From positions 1 through 11,980 of the forward strand of contig DBMG01000083.1 in the NCBI GenBank assembly GCA_002304785.1: DNA of 11,980 bases, in the 5' to 3' direction. Positions 1-6,572 of the stretch are shown here, in pieces; the stretch's first letter is position 1, and each line of letters starts with the position of its first letter. The translations under genes were made by a program, and so were the position numbers. This DNA is from Candidatus Accumulibacter sp. UBA704 (GTDB lineage: Bacteria > Pseudomonadota > Gammaproteobacteria > Burkholderiales > Rhodocyclaceae). A model generated the notes under the pieces. The model saw only the letters and a list, made by a program, of their open reading frames with translations. It had not been told where the DNA came from and ran no database searches.

Positions 1-119
1 GCCGCAGCTTTCTTCACGGCGGGTTTGGCGGCAGCAGCCTTCGGCGTCGCGGCTTTCTTTGCGACGGGCTTGGCGGCAGGCTTCGCGGCCGCCGCGGGTT
101 TCTTTGTGCTTGTTGCCAT
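1..119 (-). CDS. Histone H1-like Lys/Ala/Pro-rich DNA-binding protein (N-terminal part, runs off the window)
   Basis: The minus strand reads MATSTKKPAAAAKPAAKP and continues with repeats of the KPAAK / KKAA type to the window edge. About 39 residues are visible and nearly all are Ala, Lys, Pro, Val or Thr. This low-complexity cationic make-up is typical of bacterial H1-like proteins (HctB/AlgP/BpH1 type), which bind DNA non-specifically and condense the nucleoid. The ATG at 117-119 is preceded by an excellent Shine-Dalgarno sequence, AAGGAGGTT, at 124-132, which points to high expression. No clear -35/-10 pair was found upstream. The C-terminus is missing, so total length and any folded domain cannot be judged. 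A Lys/Ala-rich tail of another protein is ruled out because the visible end is the start codon. Family assignment rests on composition only. Confidence 0.75.
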   Translation of the reverse strand, partial: MATSTKKPAAAAKPAAKPVAKKAATPKAAAAKPAVKKAA

Positions 120-731
120 GGTCAACCTCCTTAACGGGTTCAAGGAATACAGCGAGCTACATCGGGTTGCAGGACACTACAAAAACTCGATCCGAAAAAA
201 CCGGACCATTCAACAGGCGCTTAGGGATGGCGCTGATTGAATCCTTGGATGGCGGTATTCGCCTGAATGCAGAAGTTGAATTCCTGGGTGCCGTACGGCG
301 GGGGGGAATAATAGTGCCTGGCTCGCTGAAGGAGCTGCTGGCTGCCGACACGTTCGGCGAAATCTTGTGAGCGCTGTGATTATGCAATCCAGTTAGATCC
401 GTCACTCATCCATTACTGACCTGTCAGTGTCATGCAGACTCCGGATCGAGGTGCTGAAACGCGCCGCGGCCAGGGCATAACATGCGGACTACTACATATT
501 GTGTTGCCGCCTGTAATTTCGACTAATTGTAGTAATCGGAACTGCTTGACGCAAGATGTTTTTTGTGAGCCATGTTTCTTGTCATAACGTCTGTAGCAAT
601 TCGGCAACGCTTTGGATTCGGTGCTCGCGATGAACTGAAGTAGTGTGATGTTCTGGCGCGATGGCCAGCCATGTGCCGTGGCCGTCGGTTCGGGAAAATT
701 ATTGATATGGAATTTATGACGGGCGGGGCGG
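120..731. other. Gene-poor intergenic region with short inverted repeats
   Basis: This stretch lies between the outward-reading start of the H1-like gene and the 3' end of ampD. None of the reading frames through it resembles a known protein. It holds a perfect 6+6 inverted repeat, ACTGACCTGTCAGT, at 415-428, and a wider pair TACTACA (490-496) / TGTAGTA (528-534). A 47-codon plus-strand frame at 227-370 starts with ATG and has fairly ordinary codons, but no good ribosome binding site. The leader of the H1-like gene must lie in the first 100 or so bases. No terminator hairpin with a T run was found downstream of ampD. Confidence 0.6.
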
Positions 732-1298
732 TTATCTCGCGGCGGCGCGTGGGGGAATGTCGTCGGCCATCAGCTTTTGCCAGGCAAAGCAGGGGCCTGG
801 GTCGGTCTTGCGTGCCGGTGCGATGTCGGAGTGTCCGGCCAAAGCCTCTATCGGATAATGCTTGCAGAGCAAGCGTGTCAGCTGCAGCAACTGATCGTAT
901 TGGGTGTCTTCGAACGGCAGTTCGTCGCAACCTTCGAGTTCTATGCCGATGGAGAAATCGTTGCAGCGTTCGCGGTTTTTCCACGTCGAGACTCCGGCGT
1001 GCCATGCGCGCTGGGTGCACGGGACGAACTGAATTATTTCGCCGCTTCGGCGGATCAGGAAGTGCGCCGAAACCCGCAGTGCGCAGATGCCGGCAAAATA
1101 GGGATGGGCATCGGGGTCGAGCGTGTTGGTGAATAGGCGCACGATGTGGTCGCTGCCGAATTGCGAGGGGGGCAGGCTGATTGCATGGATCACGATAAGG
1201 GAAACGGATTCTCCGGGAGGACGATCGTCGCAGTTGGGAGAAGCGATGCGGTGGACGCCTTCGACCCATCCGTCCGTCAATGTCGCGTTGGGGGGCAT
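732..1298 (-). CDS. ampD: 1,6-anhydro-N-acetylmuramyl-L-alanine amidase AmpD
   Basis: The 188-residue product is a zinc amidase of the Amidase_2 (PGRP-like) fold, close to the usual AmpD length. In this family the cytoplasmic enzyme removes the stem peptide from 1,6-anhydroMurNAc fragments during peptidoglycan recycling. In organisms with AmpR, its loss induces AmpC beta-lactamase. The expected zinc ligands are visible as H38 (in VIHAISLPP), H156 (in LAGHSDIAPARKTDPGP) and D166. E120 (IGIELEG) and K164 fit the catalytic positions. There is no signal peptide, which separates it from periplasmic AmiD. The residue after H38 is Ala, where I recall Asn in most AmpD proteins; the effect is unknown. 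The ATG overlaps the pilR stop by one base (TAATG), so translation is probably coupled. It is the last gene of the PP0621-pilS-pilR-ampD operon. Confidence 0.93.
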   Translation of the reverse strand: MPPNATLTDGWVEGVHRIASPNCDDRPPGESVSLIVIHAISLPPSQFGSDHIVRLFTNTLDPDAHPYFAGICALRVSAHFLIRRSGEIIQFVPCTQRAWHAGVSTWKNRERCNDFSIGIELEGCDELPFEDTQYDQLLQLTRLLCKHYPIEALAGHSDIAPARKTDPGPCFAWQKLMADDIPPRAAAR

Positions 1299-2677
1299 TA
1301 CGTGTTCTCTTCGATGCCCAGCCGCTCGATGCGATAGCGCAAGGAACGGAAGGTTATCCCGAGCAGTCGGGCGGCAGCCGTCCTGTTGAACCCCGTCTTG
1401 GCAAGCGCTTCGAGAATGGCCTGTCTTTCGATGCGATTCAGATGGTCGTCCAACGTCTCGCCTGTCAAGCCGTTCCCTTCCTGATTCTCGGCCGCGGCGG
1501 CAAGTTGCAGATCATCGAGTCCGATCTGGCAGTCGAAACACAATGCCGTTGCCCGTTCGAGTATGTTCTCGAGCTCGCGGACGTTGCCAGGGTAAGCGTA
1601 TCCGCACAAAGCCTGCATGGCCTTGTCAGTCAGTGCGGGGCGGCTGTCCGGGCAGATGCGCGAGAGCAGGGCGTCAACCAGTTGGGGTACATCCTCCTGG
1701 CGCTCGCGTAGCGCTGGCATCTTCAGTTCGATGACATTGAGGCGGTAGTAGAGGTCTTGCCGGAACGTTCCGGCCTCGACGCACTCCTTAAGCTTCCGGT
1801 GGGTCGCGGAAACGATGCGGACATCGACAGCTTCTTCGGTTGCGCTGCCGACCTTGCGCACCTTCTTTTCCTGGATGGCGCGCAGGAGTTTGACCTGCAT
1901 GGGGAGGGGGAGATCCGCGACTTCGTCGAGGAACAGCGTGCCGCCGTTGGCGGCCTGAAAAAAACCGTCCCGGTCGTTGTCGGCGCCGGTGAACGCACCC
2001 TTGCGGTAGCCGAAGAACTCGCTTTCCATCAGGCTCTCCGGAATTGCTCCGCAATTCACGGGAACGAACGGAGCGTCTCGGCGGGAGCTCTGATGGTGGA
2101 TCAGCCTCGCAGCGAGTTCCTTGCCGCTTCCGGATTCGCCGGATATGTAAACGGGAGCCTGGCTGCGGGCGAGCTTCCCGATCATTTCGCGCACCGCGGA
2201 AATGGCCGGAGAACTGCCGATCAGCTGCCCTGCGCCGTCGGCGGTGCCGTCCTGAGGCATGTCCCCGGTGGCGCCGGATTGGGGAATGTTAATGGCTGAC
2301 TTGATCAGGCTGCGCAACTGGTCGAGCGCGACCGGTTTGGCCAGATAGTCGAAGGCTCCGGCCTTGAGTGCCGCGACGGCGTTATCGGCGCTGCCGAAGG
2401 CAGTGATTACGGCTACGGGCGTTTGGCCATAGAGCGATCCGATCAGGCGCACGATTTCCAGTCCCTCTCCGTCCGGAAGCCGCATATCGGTCAGGCACAG
2501 GCTGTATTGCTCCTTCTCAAGGAACCGCCTGGCCTCGGCGACGGTGCCGGCGCAATCGGCTGACAATCCCATGCGCGCCAGCGTCAGATCGAGGAGTTCG
2601 CGGATATCTTCTTCATCGTCAACGACCAGTACGCGCGGCGAATTGCCGCGTCTTCTTTCGGTCTTGTCTGTGGTCAC
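1298..2677 (-). CDS. pilR: Type IV pilus sigma-54-dependent response regulator PilR
   Basis: The 459-residue product is an NtrC-type activator. An N-terminal receiver domain (about 14-130) has acidic pocket D20/D21, phospho-acceptor D64 (LTDMRLP) and K114. The central AAA+ domain (about 152-380) has Walker A GESGSGKE (180-187), the sigma-54-contacting loop GAFTGA (227-232) and Walker B GGTLFLDE (245-252). A C-terminal Fis-type helix-turn-helix (about 428-455) ends in FRSLRYRIERLGI, which is the typical PilR ending. In the family, phospho-PilR with RpoN activates pilin (pilA) transcription. The start is a GTG that overlaps the pilS stop (GTGA, 2674-2677), preceded by GGGAGGA. NtrC or another NtrC-like regulator is less likely because the partner kinase has the multi-spanning PilS layout. 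No pilA and no obvious -24/-12 promoter were seen in the window. Confidence 0.92.
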   Translation of the reverse strand: MTTDKTERRRGNSPRVLVVDDEEDIRELLDLTLARMGLSADCAGTVAEARRFLEKEQYSLCLTDMRLPDGEGLEIVRLIGSLYGQTPVAVITAFGSADNAVAALKAGAFDYLAKPVALDQLRSLIKSAINIPQSGATGDMPQDGTADGAGQLIGSSPAISAVREMIGKLARSQAPVYISGESGSGKELAARLIHHQSSRRDAPFVPVNCGAIPESLMESEFFGYRKGAFTGADNDRDGFFQAANGGTLFLDEVADLPLPMQVKLLRAIQEKKVRKVGSATEEAVDVRIVSATHRKLKECVEAGTFRQDLYYRLNVIELKMPALRERQEDVPQLVDALLSRICPDSRPALTDKAMQALCGYAYPGNVRELENILERATALCFDCQIGLDDLQLAAAAENQEGNGLTGETLDDHLNRIERQAILEALAKTGFNRTAAARLLGITFRSLRYRIERLGIEENT

Positions 2678-4260
2678 TCGACGGTCCTCCCTGAAATGCA
2701 GAAATCAGCACCGGTTTGATTTCCCAAAAGCTCGAGCTGCGCGCCGTTGGCGTCGCACAACTCGCGCGCAATGTAAAGACCCAGTCCGGTTCCCCGACTG
2801 TGCGTGGTGAAGAAAGGCTCGAAGATCTGTTCCCGAAAGGATTCGTCAACCCCTTTGCCGTCGTCGATGACATGCAGATCGACGCGGTTTTCGCGGTTGC
2901 CGTCCCGCACCTGCAGGCGAATGCTTCCCTTTTCCTTGCGAGAGTGGCGCAAGGCGTTTCCGACCAGATTCCACAAGACTTGATGAAAATGCGAACGATC
3001 GAAGACGATGATGGCCCGTCCTGAGACATCTATCTGCACCACGCCCGCGGGGACTTCTTCCTTGACCATGAACTCTTCGACAAAAAGTGGCAGGGATTGG
3101 CGGAGGTCGATCGGTTCGCGATGGGCGCGGTCCCGCCGTCCCAGTTCGAGGACGTCGCTGACAATGCGTTCGACGCGCTGCGCGTTGTCGAGAACGATGC
3201 GCAGCAGGCGATCGTTGGTCGGACTGCTTGATTCCTCGCGCATCAATTCGCCGGCGTGTTTGATGGCCGAAAGCGGGTTCCTGATTTCATGAGCGATATT
3301 GGCCGTCAGCCGCCCGAGCGCCGCGAGCTTGAGCTGTCGTGCCTGCTCCTGCAAGCGGCCAAGGTCTTCGAGGAGCACCAGGACGTCGCCTTCTGAACTC
3401 TCCGTGGCAACGAAGCGAGCGCTCAGGTGCATGCCGCTAGCTGGCGCCCTGACCATGACCGGCTCATCCCCGCCACGGCTGCACCAGTTCAGGAAGCTCT
3501 GCGCCAGTTCGGTCGAATAACTCGCCAGCTTGCGATCTTTCGGATCGCCCAGGCCAAGTAATTGTTCGATGCGCGGATTGTGTTGCCGGACACGCCCTTC
3601 TCGATCGAGGACAAGGACACCGTCCTGCATCTCCTCGATGATGTGCTGGCTGATGATGGTCTGGTTCCTGAGTTCCTCACCGCGCTTGCGGGCCAGTTCC
3701 TCGTTGGTGATGACGCGATTGGCCAGCAGACGGGCGGAGATGGCGACTGCGAAAAAACCCGTGCAGAACAGTCCGGCCTGAAAGAAGTCGACGGCTTCGA
3801 GGCCGTCTGTCAGTGCGCGCAGGGTTTGCTCGCAGAGCATGCCGAGCGTCGCCATCGCAGCGTAAAAAAGGACCAGCCGCCCCTGGCCGACGAGGCCTGC
3901 TCCGGCCAGCGTAACCAGAAGCATGATCCCGAGGCCGCTGCGCAATCCGCCGCCGGCATACGAAAGCACGGTCAGCACGAGCACATCCAGCAACACCTGA
4001 ATGGTCAGTTGCCGGTTGAAGCGTTGCCGATAGAAGTGCAGAACAGTCAGCGATGCAGTGGTGGTCAGCAGGTAGAGGCCGGTCACCGCAAATTGATACG
4101 GACTGCGGTCCTGGCTCAGCAGCGAGAATGGGGATGACTGGAAAAGGGAAGAGGTGAAGAGCAATACGGCGATGGATAGCCGATAAAGATTGAAGTAGCG
4201 CAGGGTTTTCCAGTGGGTTTCGGAGAACCGCGTGGCGCCTGGACTTCCTGCATTTTGCAT
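2674..4260 (-). CDS. pilS: Type IV pilus sensor histidine kinase PilS
   Basis: The 528-residue product is an inner-membrane sensor kinase. The first 180 or so residues form about six hydrophobic segments (roughly 26-43, 56-75, 86-103, 108-126, 128-145, 160-180). A PAS-like sensor follows (about 200-300, IIEEMQDGVLVLDREGRV), then a HisKA domain with phospho-acceptor H324 (IAHEIRNPLSAIKHAGELM). The HATPase domain has an N box (NLVGNALRHS, around 431-440), G1 (DDGKG, 466-470), an F box (EPFFTT, 481-486) and G2 (GTGLGLYIA, 490-498). In the family, PilS senses pilin in the membrane and controls phosphorylation of PilR. All catalytic motifs are intact. Its start lies 6 bp after the stop of the upstream small gene, and its stop overlaps the pilR GTG by 4 bases. 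The ribosome binding site is weak, so coupling to the upstream gene is likely. Confidence 0.92.
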   Translation of the reverse strand: MQNAGSPGATRFSETHWKTLRYFNLYRLSIAVLLFTSSLFQSSPFSLLSQDRSPYQFAVTGLYLLTTTASLTVLHFYRQRFNRQLTIQVLLDVLVLTVLSYAGGGLRSGLGIMLLVTLAGAGLVGQGRLVLFYAAMATLGMLCEQTLRALTDGLEAVDFFQAGLFCTGFFAVAISARLLANRVITNEELARKRGEELRNQTIISQHIIEEMQDGVLVLDREGRVRQHNPRIEQLLGLGDPKDRKLASYSTELAQSFLNWCSRGGDEPVMVRAPASGMHLSARFVATESSEGDVLVLLEDLGRLQEQARQLKLAALGRLTANIAHEIRNPLSAIKHAGELMREESSSPTNDRLLRIVLDNAQRVERIVSDVLELGRRDRAHREPIDLRQSLPLFVEEFMVKEEVPAGVVQIDVSGRAIIVFDRSHFHQVLWNLVGNALRHSRKEKGSIRLQVRDGNRENRVDLHVIDDGKGVDESFREQIFEPFFTTHSRGTGLGLYIARELCDANGAQLELLGNQTGADFCISGRTVE

Positions 4261-4266
4261 GACCGG

Positions 4267-4497
4267 TCAGTCGCTTCGGGCCTGCGCGGCACGCTGATGC
4301 TCGACGCAGCAAAAATAACGGCCGCCGGCGTGAATACTCTCGCTGACAGGGAGGTGAACGCCGCAGTGTGCGCAGGTGACCATTTCTTCCGGGTCGCGCG
4401 AGGTGGGTGGCGTCGCTGCCCGGTTCCGGCGGTTTCCGGATTTACGCATGATCCAGTAGATGATCAGGAACAGCCCGATCCAGAGCAGGTATTTCAT
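4267..4497 (-). CDS. PP0621-family small membrane-anchored protein with Cys/His motif
   Basis: The 76-residue product has one N-terminal hydrophobic helix (about 3-16, MKYLLWIGLFLIIYWIM), a short Arg/Asn/Pro-rich linker, and a compact C-terminal domain with C42-x2-C45, H48, C63, C64 and H67. The arrangement TCAHC ... YFCCVEH suggests a small zinc-binding treble-clef or ribbon facing the cytoplasm, because the helix is followed by basic residues. This is the layout of the PP0621 family, whose function I do not know. I chose the ATG at 4497. The frame stays open further upstream, but the extension lacks hydrophobic or conserved character and the family starts at this helix. The ribosome binding site is poor. 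The gene is the first of the pilSR-ampD operon, 6 bp before pilS, which hints at a role linked to PilS (inference). Confidence 0.75.
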   Translation of the reverse strand: MKYLLWIGLFLIIYWIMRKSGNRRNRAATPPTSRDPEEMVTCAHCGVHLPVSESIHAGGRYFCCVEHQRAAQARSD

Positions 4498-4527
4498 GGC
4501 TAGAGTGGAGTTTTCCGGTTCCGGCCA

Positions 4528-4536
4528 AGCATAGCA
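4528..4536 (-). promoter_or_regulatory. Possible extended -10 promoter for the PP0621-pilSR-ampD operon
   Basis: The minus strand reads TGCTATGCT, an extended -10 element (TGn followed by TATGCT, four of six to TATAAT), about 31 bases ahead of the ATG at 4497. No good -35 hexamer lies at the right distance, which is tolerated with an extended -10. A terminator lies just upstream at 4601-4622, so the operon needs its own promoter in this interval. Confidence 0.35.
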
Positions 4537-4600
4537 GAAGCCTGCTGCATCAGGCCCGGAAAATGACATTCTCCGAACTCTTCCTGATATTCCGGGCAAG

Positions 4601-4622
4601 AAAAAAGCCGCTAGGCGGCTTT
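4601..4622 (-). terminator. Intrinsic terminator downstream of tRNA-Pro
   Basis: On the minus strand an 8-bp perfect stem (AAAGCCGC / GCGGCTTT, 4604-4611 with 4615-4622) closes a 3-base loop and runs into six Ts (4606-4601). It ends the ispB-tRNA-Pro transcript and insulates the PP0621-pilSR operon. Confidence 0.85.
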
Positions 4623-4653
4623 GGCAATGGCGCTCGATGAAGTGCCGAAAAAT

Positions 4654-4730
<77 letters not shown>

Positions 4731-4747
4731 ACCGGGGTTTGCGGTTG

Positions 4748-5716
4748 CTAAAACGACCTCGCAACTGCAAAGGCCGACAATTCTAGCAAAGAATCTTTGT
4801 ATGTGGAAGCAGGAAGCGATTCAAGAGCGCCCGCTGCACGTTCGGCTTCTGCCCTGGCTTGTTTTTGCGTGTGCTCGAGTGCTCCCGTCGCGCGGATCGC
4901 CGCGAGTACGGCGGGAAAGTCCTCGCGCCCTCCCTGTTCAATGGCCTTGCGTACGCACTCCGCCTGGTCGGACGTTCCGTTCTGCATGACGTGGATAAGG
5001 GGAAGGGTCGGTTTGCCTTCGGCGAGATCGTCCCCGAGGTGCTTGCCGGTTTCCGCCTCGGCGCCAGAATAGTCGAGCACGTCGTCGATCAGCTGGAAAG
5101 CCGTGCCGAGATGCATGCCATATTCCGCCAGCGATCTTTCCATCTCCGGGCCGGCTCCGCCGATGATTGCGCCAAGCTGGGACGCGGCCTCGAAAAGCTT
5201 GGCGGTCTTGTAGCGAATGACCTGGAGGTAGCGTTCCTCGTCGACGTCCGCGTCGTGGCAGTTCATCAATTGCAGGACTTCACCTTCGGCGATGATGTTG
5301 GTGGCGTCGGACAGGACGCGCATGATGCGCATGTCGCCGACCTCGACCATCATCTGGAAGGAGCGCGAATACAGGAAGTCGCCGACCAGCACGCTGGCCG
5401 CGTTGCCGAACAGCGCGTTGGCGGTCTCCCGGCCGCGCCGGAGATCGGATTCGTCGACTACGTCGTCGTGCAGCAGCGTGGCGGTGTGGATGAATTCGAT
5501 GATTGCGGCGAGTTCGTGATGTCGAGACCCGCTGTATCCGAGTGCACCTGCGCTGAGCAGTACGAGAGCCGGGCGCAGGCGCTTGCCGCCAGCGTTGATG
5601 ATGTACTCGGCGACTTGCCTGACGAGAAGCACTTCGGAGTGCAAGCGCGTGCGGATTACCGCGTCGACGGCCTGCATGTCGGGTCCGATCAGGTTGTAGA
5701 GTTGGTCGAGTTTCAA
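4748..5716 (-). CDS. ispB: Octaprenyl (long-chain all-trans polyprenyl) diphosphate synthase IspB
   Basis: The 322-residue product matches the length of IspB. It is a cytosolic enzyme that adds isopentenyl diphosphate units to farnesyl diphosphate to make the ubiquinone side chain. The first Asp-rich motif is DDVVD (84-88, in HTATLLHDDVVDESDLRRG) and the second is DDVLD (211-215, in FQLIDDVLDY). GGKRLRP (43-49) binds substrate. Ala79, five residues before the first Asp motif, is small, as expected for a long-chain enzyme. I place the start at the TTG at 5716, giving (M)KLDQLYNLIGPDMQ, with AGGCGG at 5723-5728 six bases ahead. A further in-frame TTG at 5761 would lie inside the predicted promoter. 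Exact chain length (C40 or other) cannot be read from the sequence. tRNA-Pro follows after 17 bp. Confidence 0.93.
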   Translation of the reverse strand: MKLDQLYNLIGPDMQAVDAVIRTRLHSEVLLVRQVAEYIINAGGKRLRPALVLLSAGALGYSGSRHHELAAIIEFIHTATLLHDDVVDESDLRRGRETANALFGNAASVLVGDFLYSRSFQMMVEVGDMRIMRVLSDATNIIAEGEVLQLMNCHDADVDEERYLQVIRYKTAKLFEAASQLGAIIGGAGPEMERSLAEYGMHLGTAFQLIDDVLDYSGAEAETGKHLGDDLAEGKPTLPLIHVMQNGTSDQAECVRKAIEQGGREDFPAVLAAIRATGALEHTQKQARAEAERAAGALESLPASTYKDSLLELSAFAVARSF

Positions 5717-5744
5717 CGCATTCCGCCTAGGAAAAAACCATGGA

Positions 5745-5774
5745 ATCTTAGGGGGCGCCAACGGTCGGCGTCAA
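5745..5774 (-). promoter_or_regulatory. Predicted sigma-70 promoter of ispB
   Basis: On the minus strand, TTGACG (5774-5769) and TAAGAT (5750-5745) are spaced by 18 bp. Transcription would start near 5738, leaving a leader of about 20 bases before the TTG start at 5716. It is divergent from the rplU promoter, with only about 40 bp between the two -35 boxes. Confidence 0.5.
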
Positions 5775-5813
5775 GGCGAACACCGATCATATGGGAAAAA
5801 CGCGCCGAACTCT

Positions 5814-5841
5814 TTGACTCCGAAGGATAAATGCGTATAAT
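5814..5841 (+). promoter_or_regulatory. Strong sigma-70 promoter of rplU-rpmA
   Basis: TTGACT (5814-5819, five of six) and a perfect TATAAT (5836-5841) are separated by 16 bp. Transcription would start near 5848, giving a leader of about 40 bases before the rplU ATG. This fits a highly expressed ribosomal protein operon. Confidence 0.85.
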
Positions 5842-5886
5842 GCGCGGTTCTTCGCTTCACTTTTTTATAGTTCTTTGGAGTCCAAC

Positions 5887-6198
5887 ATGTACGCGGTCAT
5901 AAAAACCGGTGGCAAGCAATATCGCGTTGCCGCTGGCGAAAAACTGAAAATAGAACAGATACCGGCAGAAGTTGGCGCAGAAGTTACTCTTGACCAGGTG
6001 CTCATGGTCGGCGAGGGCGAGTCCGTGAAAATCGGCGCGCCGCTCGTTACCGGTGCGGCAGTCAAGGCTACTGTGCTTTCGCAAGGCCGTCACGACAAGG
6101 TCAAGATCTTCAAGATGCGTCGTCGCAAGCATTACCAGAAGCATCAGGGCCACCGTCAGAACTACACTGAAATCCGCATTGACGGTATTTCGGCCTAA
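5887..6198 (+). CDS. rplU: 50S ribosomal protein L21
   Basis: The 103-residue product has the length of E. coli L21 and opens with the family signature MYAVIKTGGKQYRV. The basic, RNA-binding C-terminal part contains KIFKMRRRKHYQKHQGHRQ and ends EIRIDGISA. L21 binds 23S rRNA in the large subunit. The ATG at 5887 is chosen over the in-frame TTG at 5875 because TTTGGAG (5874-5880) forms its ribosome binding site, six bases ahead. It is the first gene behind the strong promoter and lies 18 bp before rpmA, the near-universal rplU-rpmA pair. Confidence 0.98.
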   Translation: MYAVIKTGGKQYRVAAGEKLKIEQIPAEVGAEVTLDQVLMVGEGESVKIGAPLVTGAAVKATVLSQGRHDKVKIFKMRRRKHYQKHQGHRQNYTEIRIDGISA

Positions 6199-6216
6199 CG
6201 GAAAGGAAACTGAAAC

Positions 6217-6480
6217 ATGGCACACAAAAAAGCAGGCGGCAGTTCCCGTAACGGCCGCGACTCGGAATCGAAACGACTTGGCGTCAAGCGTTACGGCGGT
6301 CAACTGGTTCTCGCCGGAAATATCATCGTCCGTCAGCGTGGCACCCAGTTCCATCCGGGCGTGAACGTCGGCATCGGCAAGGACCACACCCTTTTTGCTC
6401 TGATCGAAGGGCATGTCGAGTTCGCTCTCAAGGGACCGAAGCGCCAGCGTACCGTGAGTATCGTTCCGGCGGCAGCCTGA
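6217..6480 (+). CDS. rpmA: 50S ribosomal protein L27
   Basis: The 87-residue product begins MAHKKAGGSSRNGRDSESKR, the flexible N-terminal arm that reaches the peptidyl transferase centre. The conserved core follows (GNIIVRQRGTQFHPGVNVGIGKDHTLFAL). It is the simple form without the cleaved N-terminal extension of Firmicutes L27. A ribosome binding site, GGAAAGGAAAC, precedes the ATG at 6217. A hairpin terminator follows at 6526-6553, so much of the rplU-rpmA message probably ends there. Confidence 0.98.
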   Translation: MAHKKAGGSSRNGRDSESKRLGVKRYGGQLVLAGNIIVRQRGTQFHPGVNVGIGKDHTLFALIEGHVEFALKGPKRQRTVSIVPAAA

Positions 6481-6525
6481 TCAGGGTTGCGGCAAGACAC
6501 TGCGTAGGCGCGCATTAAAGCCTTG

Positions 6526-6553
6526 AAGCCCTATCCTTGCGGTAGGGCTTTTT
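6526..6553 (+). terminator. Intrinsic terminator between rpmA and obgE
   Basis: An 8-bp stem, AAGCCCTA (6526-6533) with TAGGGCTT (6543-6550), encloses a small CC/GG-extended loop and is followed by more Ts (five in a row at 6549-6553). It probably terminates most rplU-rpmA transcripts. I found no convincing promoter for obgE, so part of the transcription is expected to read through. Confidence 0.75.
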
Positions 6554-6572
6554 ACTTTGCAGGAAGCATTTC

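Noticed and set aside
523..1269. Long minus-strand frame of 248 codons over ampD
   Set aside because: It is an out-of-frame shadow of ampD with an Arg/Pro/His-rich composition typical of a GC-rich wrong frame.
4498..4599. N-terminal extension of the PP0621-type protein
   Set aside because: The extension covers the predicted promoter and has no family-like sequence. The product starts naturally at the hydrophobic MKYLLWIG.
4787..4799. Palindrome CAAAGAATCTTTG
   Set aside because: It lies within the last codons of ispB (Lys-Asp-Ser-Leu) with no T run or GC-rich stem, so it is probably coincidental.
4859..5830. 323-codon plus-strand frame opposite ispB
   Set aside because: It is antisense to an unmistakable ispB with all catalytic motifs; the antisense product has no recognisable domain.
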